Notes: generated from the letters alone by a model not told the origin. A stretch of 64,000 bases of DNA from Candidatus Eisenbacteria bacterium (GCA_026388185.1 JAPLKG010000003.1:101606-165605), one strand, 5' to 3'. Counted from the stretch's first letter, positions 8,196 to 15,680 are shown. Numbers and translations: made by a program.

Positions 8196-8765
8196 TCACC
8201 TGGTCTCTCGGTAGGTAGTGTCCTCGATCGCCCCGACCACCTCGAACTCAACTATGTCCTCCATCCGAAAACTACCCTCAGCAAACTTAACCACACCGCA
8301 CGGCCGCCCTGCGTCCTCCTTACTCCAAACCGACTTTCTCGTCACGACCACCGGCTTCTTCCTCGCGTCATACACCTCCGTCTGCATCAGGTCGGGCGTG
8401 AACAAACATGCCTCACTCTCGTAGCGCTTCCCGCCCTTGTCGATCAACACAATCCTAGTGCTCTTGGTGAACACTACCTTTTCAACCGCACCAAACTTTA
8501 TCGAGAAACCCAACCACACACCCGGCTCAGCAACCATAACCCCGTACATCTTCGCAGCCTCTACCCCAGCCGGTATCTTCGACAGCACATCAGCAAGCCT
8601 AACCAGGCGCCACGCCTTAAACTCAGAATACATCTCCCATCCACCACCGCCAGCCATCCACACCACCGCACCCTTCTCCCCCACACGGAAACCACCATCA
8701 CCACACGGCGCCCACAACACCATTAGGCAAACAACGATCAACACCGCTCCCATCGCTCTCCTCAT
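8196..8765 (-). CDS. Cassette 1 secreted protein of about 190 aa, unknown family
   Basis: ATG 8765 is preceded by GGAGGGAG. The 189-residue product begins with a signal peptide (MRRAMGAVLIVVCLMVLW...). It is homologous along its length to the products at 9279-9857 and 10254-10820. The best conserved stretch runs V-x-F-T-K-x-x-x-I-V, D-x-x-G-K-R-x-E-S-E, F-x-P-D-x-x-Q-x-x-V-Y-D-x-R, V-V-V, VKFAEGS and D-I-V-E-F-E-V-V-G-A-I near the C-terminus. The middle part (about 50-90) is more variable. No catalytic motif is apparent; the pattern suggests a compact beta-rich exported domain. The small peptide gene starts 16 nt downstream, so the two are very likely cotranslated. Confidence 0.75.
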   Translation of the reverse strand: MRRAMGAVLIVVCLMVLWAPCGDGGFRVGEKGAVVWMAGGGGWEMYSEFKAWRLVRLADVLSKIPAGVEAAKMYGVMVAEPGVWLGFSIKFGAVEKVVFTKSTRIVLIDKGGKRYESEACLFTPDLMQTEVYDARKKPVVVTRKSVWSKEDAGRPCGVVKFAEGSFRMEDIVEFEVVGAIEDTTYRETR

Positions 8766-9082
8766 CTCGCACTACTCCCTCCAACCCCGGTCCGATCAAC
8801 AACACCCTTGAACATGTGGGCTCCACCGCTCGAGATGACATCTGGATCCTAGCACTCGCAACCTGTGACCTGGTCGCACCAATCTTCTTGTATCGCACAA
8901 CTCGTGCCAGGACGCAACTAATGTTGTGATATTGCCGCGATCCCTACCTACTCGCCCGTCAACGAGTTATGTGACCGAGTAAATGCCCGCACTCATCGCG
9001 ACCCACGCCCGCCCACTCAGTTTTGCGACCAAAGTCACCAGTCAGCGTGGGAGAGGTACAACTCTGTGAAACGCAACGCAGT
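8766..9082. other. Gene-free leader between cassettes 1 and 2
   Basis: No open frame with a ribosome site is visible on either strand. Next to the cassette 1 ribosome site lies a 20-bp sequence (8781-8800) that recurs exactly at the same place before cassette 3. The stretch presumably carries the promoter or leader of cassette 1, but I cannot point to a convincing -35/-10 pair. Confidence 0.4.
8781..8800 (-). repeat. 20-bp leader repeat, copy 1
   Basis: CCAACCCCGGTCCGATCAAC (plus-strand reading) is identical at 8781-8800 and 10837-10856, in both cases a few bases upstream of the ribosome site of a large cassette gene. It is a candidate conserved 5'-UTR or operator element. Confidence 0.6.
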
Positions 9083-9253
9083 TCAGTGGGTACGAGATAG
9101 CCACGTTCTTGGCGACCTGGGTAACAGATTTTTGTCTTCTCTGATCTTGTTCCAAACAGAAGGGCGCGTTTGGCGAGAACCAAGCGCGCCCTGTTTGTTC
9201 GGATTCTGTCCCTCTCTTCTCTCGAAAAGGCCGGCCACCACAGCACGCTTCAT
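9083..9253 (-). pseudogene. Cassette 2 relic of the small-peptide gene
   Basis: The position, the ribosome site (GAGAGGAGGTGGGTTGG) and the first codons match the start of the cassette 3 small gene, but after M-K-R-A-V-V-A-G-L the frame loses the hydrophobic core and the C-E-x-A-x-E-T segment. It then runs through a perfect-looking hairpin to a stop after 56 residues. I read this as a degraded copy, with the hairpin now ending the cassette 2 transcript. A divergent functional peptide cannot be excluded. Confidence 0.5.
9153..9197. terminator. Long hairpin downstream of cassette 2
   Basis: AGGGCGCGTTTGG (9161-9173) pairs with CCAAGCGCGCCCT (9180-9192) over 13 bp with one G-U pair and a 6-nt loop. 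Flanking CAAAC/GTTTG extends the stem past a small bulge. Short T-rich flanks occur on both sides, so it could stop transcription in either direction. It lies inside the degraded small-gene frame. Confidence 0.65.
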
Positions 9254-9278
9254 GCCAACCCACCTCCTCTCACTCCAG

Positions 9279-9857
9279 CTACATCCCTCCTCCGTCCGCG
9301 ATCGCTCCAACAACCTCAAAACCCACTATGTCACCCAGCTTCACACTCCCCGCCCGGAACTTCACCGCGCCACACGGCCCCCAACGGTCCGACCCGCACC
9401 ACACAGCATTACGCGACACAACAACCGGCGACGTCCTCGAGTCATACACGCTCGTCTGCGACCGATCCGGCCAGAAACACACCCCCTCACTCTCAACCCT
9501 CTTCCCCTCTCTGTCCCTCACAACGATCTTCGTGTTCCTAGTGAACGTCACACTCTTAACATGAACAAGGTCCACTCGAAAAGCCAACCACACACCCTCA
9601 TTCTTCGCTATCTCCTCAAACACCAGCCACCCAACAACCCTGTCCGGCCTCCCCTCAACAGACTTCCGGAGCCTCTCACGATCGAACAGCCGAAACCCGA
9701 TCACCCTCCACGAGCTGTCCGGCGCCGCCCAACTCACTCTCTTCTCATCAGCTCTCCAAGCCTCGACGTCGCCACACGGAACAACAAGCCCCAGGAACCC
9801 ACCGACCACAAGAGCAACACCCACACACGCACACAACACAGAACGCGACAGTCCCAT
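9279..9857 (-). CDS. Cassette 2 secreted protein, unknown family
   Basis: I choose ATG 9857 because GGAGGTGG lies just upstream and the frame then opens a signal peptide (MGLSRSVLCACVGVALVVGG). The mature part shares the family core seen at 8196-8765: V-x-F-T-x-N-T-K-I-V, D-x-E-G-K-R-x-E-S-E, F-W-P-D-x-S-Q-T-x-V-Y-D-x-R, P-V-V-V-S and G-A-V-K-F-x-x-G-S with D-I-V-G-F-E-V-V-G-A-I. Its C-terminus ends G-G-G-M instead of the T-Y-R-(D/E)-T tail of the other two copies. A 98-bp leader upstream is nearly identical to that of cassette 3. Function unknown. Confidence 0.75.
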   Translation of the reverse strand: MGLSRSVLCACVGVALVVGGFLGLVVPCGDVEAWRADEKRVSWAAPDSSWRVIGFRLFDRERLRKSVEGRPDRVVGWLVFEEIAKNEGVWLAFRVDLVHVKSVTFTRNTKIVVRDREGKRVESEGVCFWPDRSQTSVYDSRTSPVVVSRNAVWCGSDRWGPCGAVKFRAGSVKLGDIVGFEVVGAIADGGGM

Positions 9858-9877
9858 CTCGAGCCACCTCCCTCCAG

Positions 9878-9975
9878 CCCCCTGAGAATGCAAGCCGGCG
9901 CGATGAGTGCGCGCGATCGACCACCGCACGCCCATCACCAACTCGACCTTTCAGCGAGCCAAGACGCGCCGGCCA
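9878..9975 (-). repeat. 98-bp direct repeat, copy A (leader of cassette 2)
   Basis: 9878-9975 and 10862-10959 are direct repeats differing at about 4 positions by eye. Each lies just upstream of a large cassette gene on the minus strand. The element is not coding in any obvious frame; it is a candidate promoter/5'-UTR unit duplicated with the cassettes. Confidence 0.8.
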
Positions 9976-9994
9976 CCAATCACACGCTGCACCA

Positions 9995-10020
9995 GGAAGA
10001 CTGGCTGACGCCAGTTTTCC
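9995..10020. terminator. Hairpin downstream of cassette 3
   Basis: GGAAGACTGGC (9995-10005) pairs with GCCAGTTTTCC (10010-10020) over 11 positions with one G-T wobble and a TGAC loop, 20 nt beyond the cassette 3 small-gene stop. There is no minus-strand T-tail, so termination strength is uncertain. Confidence 0.5.
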
Positions 10021-10039
10021 TCATGCAACAGCCGCACGG

Positions 10040-10237
10040 TCAATACTGCCAATCAACCGGGATACCGTCACCACTATCCGCCTGAATACAACGCACTACG
10101 AGGATCATCCCGCACCACAACCAGTCAGCTAACTTTCCGGTCTCCGCAGCATACTCGCACGCCAGCGGCAGCGCCACAGCCACACCAACCGGCACCAAAA
10201 ACGACAGCAGCAGAACCACAAGAATCACCTTTCTCAC
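10040..10237 (-). CDS. Cassette 3 small secreted/membrane peptide
   Basis: GTG 10237 has GGAGGT 8 nt upstream, the same arrangement as in cassette 1. The 65-residue product starts V-R-K-V-I-L-V-V-L-L-L-S-F-L-V-P-V-G and continues with a C-E-Y-A-A-E-T-G-K-L-A-D-W segment and a second hydrophobic patch (L-W-C-G-M-I-L-V-V). It matches the 7991-8179 product. Both retain one Cys before the E-T-x-K-L motif. It could be an exported peptide or a two-helix membrane peptide. The family is unknown to me. Confidence 0.7.
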   Translation of the reverse strand: MRKVILVVLLLSFLVPVGVAVALPLACEYAAETGKLADWLWCGMILVVRCIQADSGDGIPVDWQY

Positions 10238-10253
10238 ACCAACCCACCTCCTC

Positions 10254-10820
10254 TCACTCAGTATCTCGATACGTGCTGTCCCCGACCGCACCCACCACCT
10301 CAAACTCGACGACGTCCTTAGGACGCACACTGCCCTCAGCGAACTTCGCAGTCCCTAGAGCCGTCGTATCGGCAGCCCGACAGTACACAGAGTGCATCGT
10401 CACAACCACGCTCATCTTCCGCGTGTCATACACCTGGCTCTGCGCCTCATCCGGACAGAAGAACAACCCCTCACTCTCGTGACGATTCCCCTTCCTATCC
10501 ACCACAACGATCTTCGCACCCTTCGTGAACACCACCTTCCGCACACTCCTAAACCCCACACCAAACTTCAGCCACTCACCAGGCTCCTTAACCATCAACT
10601 CAATCAGCCTAAGCCCCTCCTGACCAGCAGGTCTCTCAGGCATCACCATGGGCAATTTCTCAACAGCCCACCTACCGAAACCACCAACCGCCCACCCCTC
10701 TCCGGCCGGAACCCACACCTTCGCACCCTTCTCACTCACGTAGAACCTGGCATCACACAACGACACAAGCGACGCCACCACCAACGGCGTCACAATCAAC
10801 ATCAGCCCCAGCTTCCTCAT
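10254..10820 (-). CDS. Cassette 3 secreted protein, unknown family
   Basis: ATG 10820 is preceded by GGAAGGAG. The 188-residue product has a signal peptide (MRKLGLMLIVTPLVVASLVSL, cleavage near C-D-A) and the family core: V-x-F-T-K-G-A-K-I-V-V-V-D-R-K-G-N-R-x-E-S-E, F-C-P-D-E-A-Q-S-Q-V-Y-D-T-R, KFAEGS and D-V-V-E-F-E-V-V-G-A-V. With cassette 1 it shares S-E-K-G-A near the mature N-terminus and the T-Y-R-D/E-T end. It is the most upstream large gene of the array, 16 nt from its small partner. Function unknown; export is the only confident statement. Confidence 0.75.
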   Translation of the reverse strand: MRKLGLMLIVTPLVVASLVSLCDARFYVSEKGAKVWVPAGEGWAVGGFGRWAVEKLPMVMPERPAGQEGLRLIELMVKEPGEWLKFGVGFRSVRKVVFTKGAKIVVVDRKGNRHESEGLFFCPDEAQSQVYDTRKMSVVVTMHSVYCRAADTTALGTAKFAEGSVRPKDVVEFEVVGAVGDSTYRDTE

Positions 10821-10836
10821 CCCTCACTCCTTCCTA

Positions 10837-10856
10837 CCAACCCCGGTCCGATCAAC
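10837..10856 (-). repeat. 20-bp leader repeat, copy 2
   Basis: Identical to 8781-8800 and at the same place relative to the ribosome site of the downstream large gene. Confidence 0.6.
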
Positions 10857-10861
10857 CAACA

Positions 10862-10959
10862 CCCCCTGAGAATGCAAGCCGGCGCGACGAGCACGCGCGA
10901 TCGACCACCGCACGCCCATCACCAACTCGACCTTTCAGCGAGCCAAGACACGCCGGCAA
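10862..10959 (-). repeat. 98-bp direct repeat, copy B (leader of cassette 3)
   Basis: Partner of 9878-9975, about 96% identical by eye. It starts directly after the 20-bp leader repeat. Confidence 0.8.
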
Positions 10960-11882
10960 CCAGCCACACGCAACGCAACAATGCGCCACGAAACAAGCTG
11001 TGCTCCACGAGATCGCGCCAGGCAACAGAACCTCGCCGCAAAAGATCGTGCCGCACGAAGCTCGCACCCTACTCGGTGCGACAATATCACTTATTTAGAG
11101 TACCCCGTAGAACAGATGCTTCCTCAGCAACCGCCACGCGGCTAGCAGAGCCGTTCTCCAGGCACGAGTCACCCACGCCGGGCTCGCGCCGTCCCACCAC
11201 ATCAGCACCGGTCACACACCTCCCTAGGCGTCACGCCAAGAGATCGCTTGGATTCACCTGCACAGTGGCCGCGTGCGTCTCCCCGTCTCCTTATCCCCCT
11301 TCCCTCTCTGTCCGCTCCACCTGTTCTGTCGACTGAGCGGGTCAGGGGCGGGGCAGGGTGACCTTAAAGAGCGGCGACGATGGAGGTCTTGGGACGGTAA
11401 ACTCGGAAGTCCCTCGTGTGCGCATCATCCGTGCTCTCTTACCGCAATCGCTCTGGTTGCAGTTGCGGGGTCACCCTTTGAACCCCGGTTGCTGTGGAAC
11501 ACCAACCGCTGTCAAGCACTTCAAAACTGTCTTCAATGCAGAAAATGACCTCGTTTGATCTGCCGAGCATATTATTGCACATACGCAAATACTTGTCAAT
11601 AGGAAAGTGCCGCGCCCCGTGTCGCCTTCGCGTGCGGCCGGTTTTGCCCACTCGGCTGACGACGCGAATGAGCGCAATGGCTAAAACCAACGCCTCGGGC
11701 AAGCCCGCGGTGTCTCCGCTGAACCCACAGCACGCCACCGAGCCGACTACGCCCTTGCCGACGCCGACACCGCCTGCAAATGACTCCAGTCGGCACGGCC
11801 AACTGTTGCCGAAACTCGTCATTAGCGATACAATCCCATCGACCGCATCGTGCCGGGAGCGTCTCGTCCGTGGGGAGTAACC
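10960..11882. other. Long gene-poor region between the cassette array and the MttB operon
   Basis: About 0.9 kb with no open frame that combines a ribosome site, a protein-like composition and a recognisable family on either strand. The only clear signal is a leftward promoter at 11571-11599. Several short inverted repeats occur around 11440-11520, for instance GGGGT/ACCCC. The left part shares the plus-strand C/A-rich composition of the cassette array; the right part (from about 11340) looks more like ordinary chromosome. Confidence 0.5.
11571..11599 (-). promoter_or_regulatory. Orphan leftward sigma70-type promoter
   Basis: On the minus strand TTGACA (11594-11599) and AATAAT (11571-11576) are 17 bp apart. 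Transcription would run toward the cassette array, whose first gene starts some 740 nt away. It could therefore drive the array through a very long leader or make an unrecognised RNA. Confidence 0.55.
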
Positions 11883-12554
11883 TTGGAAGAACCCAATCGC
11901 TATACCGATTTCTCTGTCAGTACGGACCTCGATGATGTATTGCGCCTGCTGGGCTACGGGCGGGACAAGAAACCCGGCGGGGCACTGGCAAGGATGCTGG
12001 GGGGAGCGATACAAGAGGCAGAGGGACTTGCGCGACCCTCCGGGATAGCTTCCGTATTTGAGAAACACAGCTTTCCTAAAGGCTCTTTTCTTTCCGCGCT
12101 CTTTGAAGAGGACAACTCGCCCGCCATAAAGATCGCCCTGGCGGTCTGCACGATCGGGCCGCTACTCGAGGAAAGCGTTTCGAGATACTCCGATTCCGGA
12201 CAACTTACCCGCGCTCTCGTGATTGACGCCGCGGGTTCATCGCTAACCGAGACAGTATGTGATTTCGTCAATGAGAGGATATGCCAGACGGCAGCGGGAG
12301 GCACACTTTATCCTGCTCCCAGGATAAGTCCCGGGTACGGACACTGGAAAATCGAAGAGCAAGAAATCATATTTGGGCTTCTTCCGGCCGAGTCGGTTGG
12401 AGTCTCTCTCACAGAATCGTATATGATGATCCCGAGAAAATCCGTGTCTTTTGCCGTGAAACTGCTCGGCGAATCGTCACCCGAGGGATCAACCTCGGCG
12501 TGTAAACGATGCGGAAGAAGTGATTGCCAATTCAGACGCGAGCCCCGAGGATAA
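11883..12554 (+). CDS. Stand-alone MetH-type vitamin B12-dependent methyltransferase activation domain
   Basis: The C-terminal half carries the signature of the AdoMet-binding reactivation domain of cobalamin-dependent methionine synthase: R-I-S-P-G-Y-G-H-W, then G-L-L-P-A-E-x-x-G-V-S-L-T-E-S-Y-M-M-I-P-x-K-S-V-S-F, ending in C-K-R-C-G-R-S-D-C. In MetH this domain delivers a methyl group from AdoMet to re-methylate oxidised cob(II)alamin. Here it is a separate protein of about 220 residues. I place the start at TTG 11883 (GGGGAG 5 nt upstream); GTG 11850 is an alternative without a ribosome site. It overlaps the MttB-family gene by 35 nt, so the two are coupled and the protein may reactivate that system's corrinoid partner. 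Confidence 0.8.
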   Translation: MEEPNRYTDFSVSTDLDDVLRLLGYGRDKKPGGALARMLGGAIQEAEGLARPSGIASVFEKHSFPKGSFLSALFEEDNSPAIKIALAVCTIGPLLEESVSRYSDSGQLTRALVIDAAGSSLTETVCDFVNERICQTAAGGTLYPAPRISPGYGHWKIEEQEIIFGLLPAESVGVSLTESYMMIPRKSVSFAVKLLGESSPEGSTSACKRCGRSDCQFRREPRG

Positions 12555-14106
12555 GCAGCCCGCGAGAACGAGCAGAGTGCTGAGACCGGTTGCCCGCGGA
12601 TGCCGTTTCCCGATGACAACTGAGGAACGTGACTCCAGGAGGTACGACGTGAACAGCGCAAGAACCCCGCTTGTTGAATTTCTGTCCGGCGGCGACATTA
12701 CGCCAATAATCGAAGAGGCCAAGTATCTCTTGGAGCAAACGGGCGTTTTTGTCGAGAACGAAGAGGCCTTACGACTTCTCAAAGACGCGGGCGCAACGTC
12801 TGACACCGAGAGAAAAAGGGTGCTCTTCCCTCCCGAGCTTGTCGAGAAATGCCTCGAGACCTGCCCGCGCCGAATCGAAATCTACGACAGGCAGGGGAAC
12901 CCTGCGCTTGACCTCTCCGGAAACAACACGTATTTCGATCCAGGGTCTGCAGCCCTCAAGATTTTCGATTTCGAGAAGGGCGTGAGCAGACCTCCGCTCG
13001 TGGACGACGCCATAAAGCTCGGAAGACTGGCGGACAGTCTGGCCCACATCCGCGCACAGAGCACCGCCATCGTTCCGAGCGACGTCCCCGAGGAGATGTC
13101 GGACAGATTGAGACTGTACGTGGCACTGCGATGTTCCACCAAACCCGTCATCACCGGGACCTTCGTCAAGGAGAGCTTCGCCGTGATGAAGGAAATGCTC
13201 GTCGCTGTCAGAGGAAGCGAGGCGGCGCTCAAGGCAAAGCCATTGGCGATTTTCGACGCGTGTCCGTCTCCACCCCTCAAGTGGAGTGATCTGACGTGTC
13301 AGAGTCTCATCGATTGCAGCAAGTCGGGGATCCCCTCGGAACTGGTTTCCATGCCGTTGTCCGGCGCCACCTCTCCCGTTACACTCGCCGGCTCGCTCGT
13401 CCAGCACACTGCAGAGAATTTGAGCGGAATTGTGATTCACCAGCTTGCGCGTCCGGGCTCACCTATCATTTACGGCGGCTCGCCCGCTTTCTTCGACATG
13501 CGCAACGGCACGACCCCCATGGGAGCGATCGAGACGATGATGATTGATTGTGCCTTCTCTCAGGTAGGAAAGTCCCTCGGCGTTCCCACTCACGCATACA
13601 TGGGATTGAGTGATTCGAGAACCGTTGACTATCAGGCGGGGCTCGAGAGCGGCCTCGGAGCAGTACTCGCCATGCTGGCCGGCATCAATGTCGTCTCTGG
13701 CGTAGGGATGATGGAATTCGAGAAATGCCAGAGCCTGGAGAAGCTCTTTCTGGATAACGACATTTGCGGAATGGCTTACAGGCTCAGGGATGGTATAACG
13801 GTGAATGAGGAAACCCTGGCCCGAGAGGTCTTCAAGGAAGCGACTCTCGACACTTCTTTCCTCAGATCCAAGCACACTCTGAAATGGTTCAAGAAGGAAG
13901 GTTTCTTCCCCGGAGCGGGTATCGATCGTTCAGCCGGAACAGAAGGTAAGCCCGTCACCGCCTTCGAGAGAGCGTCGGCGGAGGTGAAGAGGATCCTCGA
14001 GACTCATATCGTTCCCCCCATGCCCCAAGAGGTTCTTTCTCAACTGAAGAGCATCGTGGACAGAGACCTCTCGGCCCACGGAATCAAGAGAGAGTGGAAG
14101 TTCTGA
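12520..14106 (+). CDS. MttB-family (trimethylamine methyltransferase-like) corrinoid methyltransferase
   Basis: The 528-residue product fits the MttB/MtgB superfamily TIM-barrel along its length: E-A-x-x-L-L-E-x-x-G-V near the N-terminus, H-I-R-A-Q-S-T-A-I-V-P-S-D-V-P, L-S-G-A-T-S-P-V-T-L-A-G, G-S-P-A-F-F-D-M-R-x-G-T, and the late A-G-x-N-V-V-S-G-V-G. No in-frame amber codon is present, so it is the non-pyrrolysine type; such homologues demethylate quaternary amines (glycine betaine, proline betaine, carnitine) onto a corrinoid protein. No MttC-like corrinoid protein is adjacent. The start is GTG 12520, overlapping the activation-domain gene; ATG 12613 is possible and would give the conserved region alone. 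Substrate unknown. Confidence 0.85.
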   Translation: MIANSDASPEDKQPARTSRVLRPVARGCRFPMTTEERDSRRYDVNSARTPLVEFLSGGDITPIIEEAKYLLEQTGVFVENEEALRLLKDAGATSDTERKRVLFPPELVEKCLETCPRRIEIYDRQGNPALDLSGNNTYFDPGSAALKIFDFEKGVSRPPLVDDAIKLGRLADSLAHIRAQSTAIVPSDVPEEMSDRLRLYVALRCSTKPVITGTFVKESFAVMKEMLVAVRGSEAALKAKPLAIFDACPSPPLKWSDLTCQSLIDCSKSGIPSELVSMPLSGATSPVTLAGSLVQHTAENLSGIVIHQLARPGSPIIYGGSPAFFDMRNGTTPMGAIETMMIDCAFSQVGKSLGVPTHAYMGLSDSRTVDYQAGLESGLGAVLAMLAGINVVSGVGMMEFEKCQSLEKLFLDNDICGMAYRLRDGITVNEETLAREVFKEATLDTSFLRSKHTLKWFKKEGFFPGAGIDRSAGTEGKPVTAFERASAEVKRILETHIVPPMPQEVLSQLKSIVDRDLSAHGIKREWKF

Positions 14107-14119
14107 GACGGGACGGAAC

Positions 14120-15496
14120 CTAGGAGGGCTCGGGCACAGCGTCAGGCACAACGTCAGGCACAGTGCTCAGACGCGTATTAAGCCTATTTCTTATTTCTTC
14201 CCTGTGGTGCATGAGGGTTCTGTATTGCATCTGGAAAATCAAGAGCGGAAGCATGCTCTTCCATTTCTTGTACGCGCGCAATACTCGCTTCGCTATCTTC
14301 TTCCGCGAATAAAACTCTCTCCATGCCCAGTGGTAGCCTTCCTGTAGCTTCTCCGGCGAAATCCTCTTGGGCTCGTATACTACCTCGTCAACCCCGTACT
14401 TGCTCCAATCACGATTGAATATCCTGCCCTCACCATCGAGCTTGGAAAATAGCTCGGTGCCGGGAAACGGCGTGAGTATACTGAACTGGGCCGCGTCTAC
14501 TGCAATCTTGTCGGCAAACTCGACGGTCTCTTCGAAAACCGTCTCTTCGTCGGAATCGAATCCGACTATGAAGGCACCTTCCACCATGATGCCGTGGTCG
14601 TGGAGATAATCGATTTTCGCTCGAAATTCCTGCGGGCGAAGCCATTTTTTCTTGGCCTCTTTCAACGAAGACGGATTCGAAGACTCCAATCCTATGAAGA
14701 GCGCCTTGCACCCGCTCTTTGCCATGAGCGGCACCATGCCAGGCATGTCCACGACGTCAAGCGAGGACTGACCCGCCCACATGATATGCAGTGGGACGAG
14801 CTTCTGGAAGAGCTCCACGGAGTACTTTTCATCGCCCGCAATGTTGTCGTCCAGGAATCCAAAGAAACGACTCCATCCGGAAGAACCTCTGAGGAATTCG
14901 ATTTCTTTAACCACCTCTTCGACGGGTCTCATTCTGTAGCTGCGACCGAAAAACCGAGAGACGGAACAAAAGCTACAGTTGAACTTGCATCCCCTGAATA
15001 CCTGGATGGTGTTCTTGAACAAGTAGCCTTTGTTGTCGAGCAATTCCCTTCGTGCAATCGGCATGTTTACGAGGGAGGGCCTGACGTCCTGGGTGTAGAT
15101 CGACTGCAGTCTATTGTCGCGGAAGTCGTCAAGCACGCGCGACCAGATTGTCTCAGCTTCGCCCACCACGACGGCGTCCGCATAGCGTGCAGCTTCGTCG
15201 GGCAGAGCCGTCGGATGAATCCCGCCGATCACCACCTTCGCACCGCGCTTTCTCATCTCCGTGGCGATCTCATACGCTCGCGGAGCCTGGGCGGTCATTG
15301 CCGTGATACCGACGAGGTCTGCCATCTTCTTGTCATAATCCCAGTGTTCGATGTTCTCATCCACTATTTCGACGTCCACTCCGGGAGGAGTAAGCGCGGC
15401 AATGATCGGAAGGTTCAGGGGAGGAAACGCAAAGATCTTTTGCTTTGTGAGGCCGAAGTCACGATTGAACGACGGCGAGATTAGCGTCAGTTTCAT
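14120..15496 (-). CDS. B12-binding radical SAM protein
   Basis: I use ATG 15496 (GGGA just upstream; product starts M-K-L-T-L-I-S-P). The protein of about 458 residues has an N-terminal cobalamin-binding Rossmann domain (D-E-N-I-E-H-W, G-I-T-A-M-T, V-I-G-G-I-H-P-T-A-L-P) and then a radical SAM core with G-C-K-F-N-C-S-F-C as the [4Fe-4S] ligands. Family members of this layout do C-methylations, ring formations and other difficult radical steps; the substrate is not inferable. It converges on the MttB-family gene with only 13 nt between stops. The C-terminal tail contains three tandem copies of a 12-nt unit (V-P-D-V/A repeats). Confidence 0.85.
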   Translation of the reverse strand: MKLTLISPSFNRDFGLTKQKIFAFPPLNLPIIAALTPPGVDVEIVDENIEHWDYDKKMADLVGITAMTAQAPRAYEIATEMRKRGAKVVIGGIHPTALPDEAARYADAVVVGEAETIWSRVLDDFRDNRLQSIYTQDVRPSLVNMPIARRELLDNKGYLFKNTIQVFRGCKFNCSFCSVSRFFGRSYRMRPVEEVVKEIEFLRGSSGWSRFFGFLDDNIAGDEKYSVELFQKLVPLHIMWAGQSSLDVVDMPGMVPLMAKSGCKALFIGLESSNPSSLKEAKKKWLRPQEFRAKIDYLHDHGIMVEGAFIVGFDSDEETVFEETVEFADKIAVDAAQFSILTPFPGTELFSKLDGEGRIFNRDWSKYGVDEVVYEPKRISPEKLQEGYHWAWREFYSRKKIAKRVLRAYKKWKSMLPLLIFQMQYRTLMHHREEIRNRLNTRLSTVPDVVPDAVPEPS

Positions 15497-15535
15497 TGGG
15501 TTCCCGTTGTTTGCTGAAATCAATATTTTCGCACC

Positions 15536-15564
15536 ATATTACTCTTCCTACTACGGTGTGTCAA
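15536..15564 (-). promoter_or_regulatory. Sigma70-type promoter for the radical SAM gene
   Basis: On the minus strand TTGACA (15559-15564) and TAATAT (15536-15541) are 17 bp apart and about 40 nt upstream of the ATG at 15496. Confidence 0.65.
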
Positions 15565-15651
15565 TGAGAGAACAAACAAGAAACGGTTGGACACGCTCTT
15601 GGGGCGCCCCCAAAGAGTTCGACGGTCTCGGTCCTCGAACGCCGTTTTCTG

Positions 15652-15680
15652 TTGACAGGCGTTGTTGACTTACCTAGTCT
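15652..15680 (+). promoter_or_regulatory. Candidate promoter of the four-gene membrane operon
   Basis: TTGACA (15652-15657) is followed after 17 bp by TAGTCT (15675-15680), which keeps the critical TA---T of the -10 box. It lies about 55 nt upstream of the ATG at 15737, back to back with the leftward radical SAM promoter. Confidence 0.55.

Noticed and set aside
7700-11336. Several plus-strand open frames of 120-350 codons across the cassette array
   Set aside because: Pro/His/Thr/Arg-rich products without domains, explained by the C/A-rich strand bias; the minus-strand frames have signal peptides, ribosome sites and paralogues.
11440-11540. Possible cobalamin riboswitch (a CCCGCAACTG-like stretch on the minus strand) near the corrinoid genes
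   Set aside because: Other conserved blocks of the riboswitch are missing and it points away from the MttB operon.
11439-11822. Minus-strand open frame with a glycine-rich hydrophobic segment vaguely like ATP synthase subunit c
   Set aside because: No ribosome site, no conserved acidic residue in the second helix, and it crosses the candidate promoter; the resemblance is compositional.
12520-14106. Possible pyrrolysine-containing MttB
   Set aside because: The gene has no in-frame TAG; it is read through as a normal 528-codon frame.
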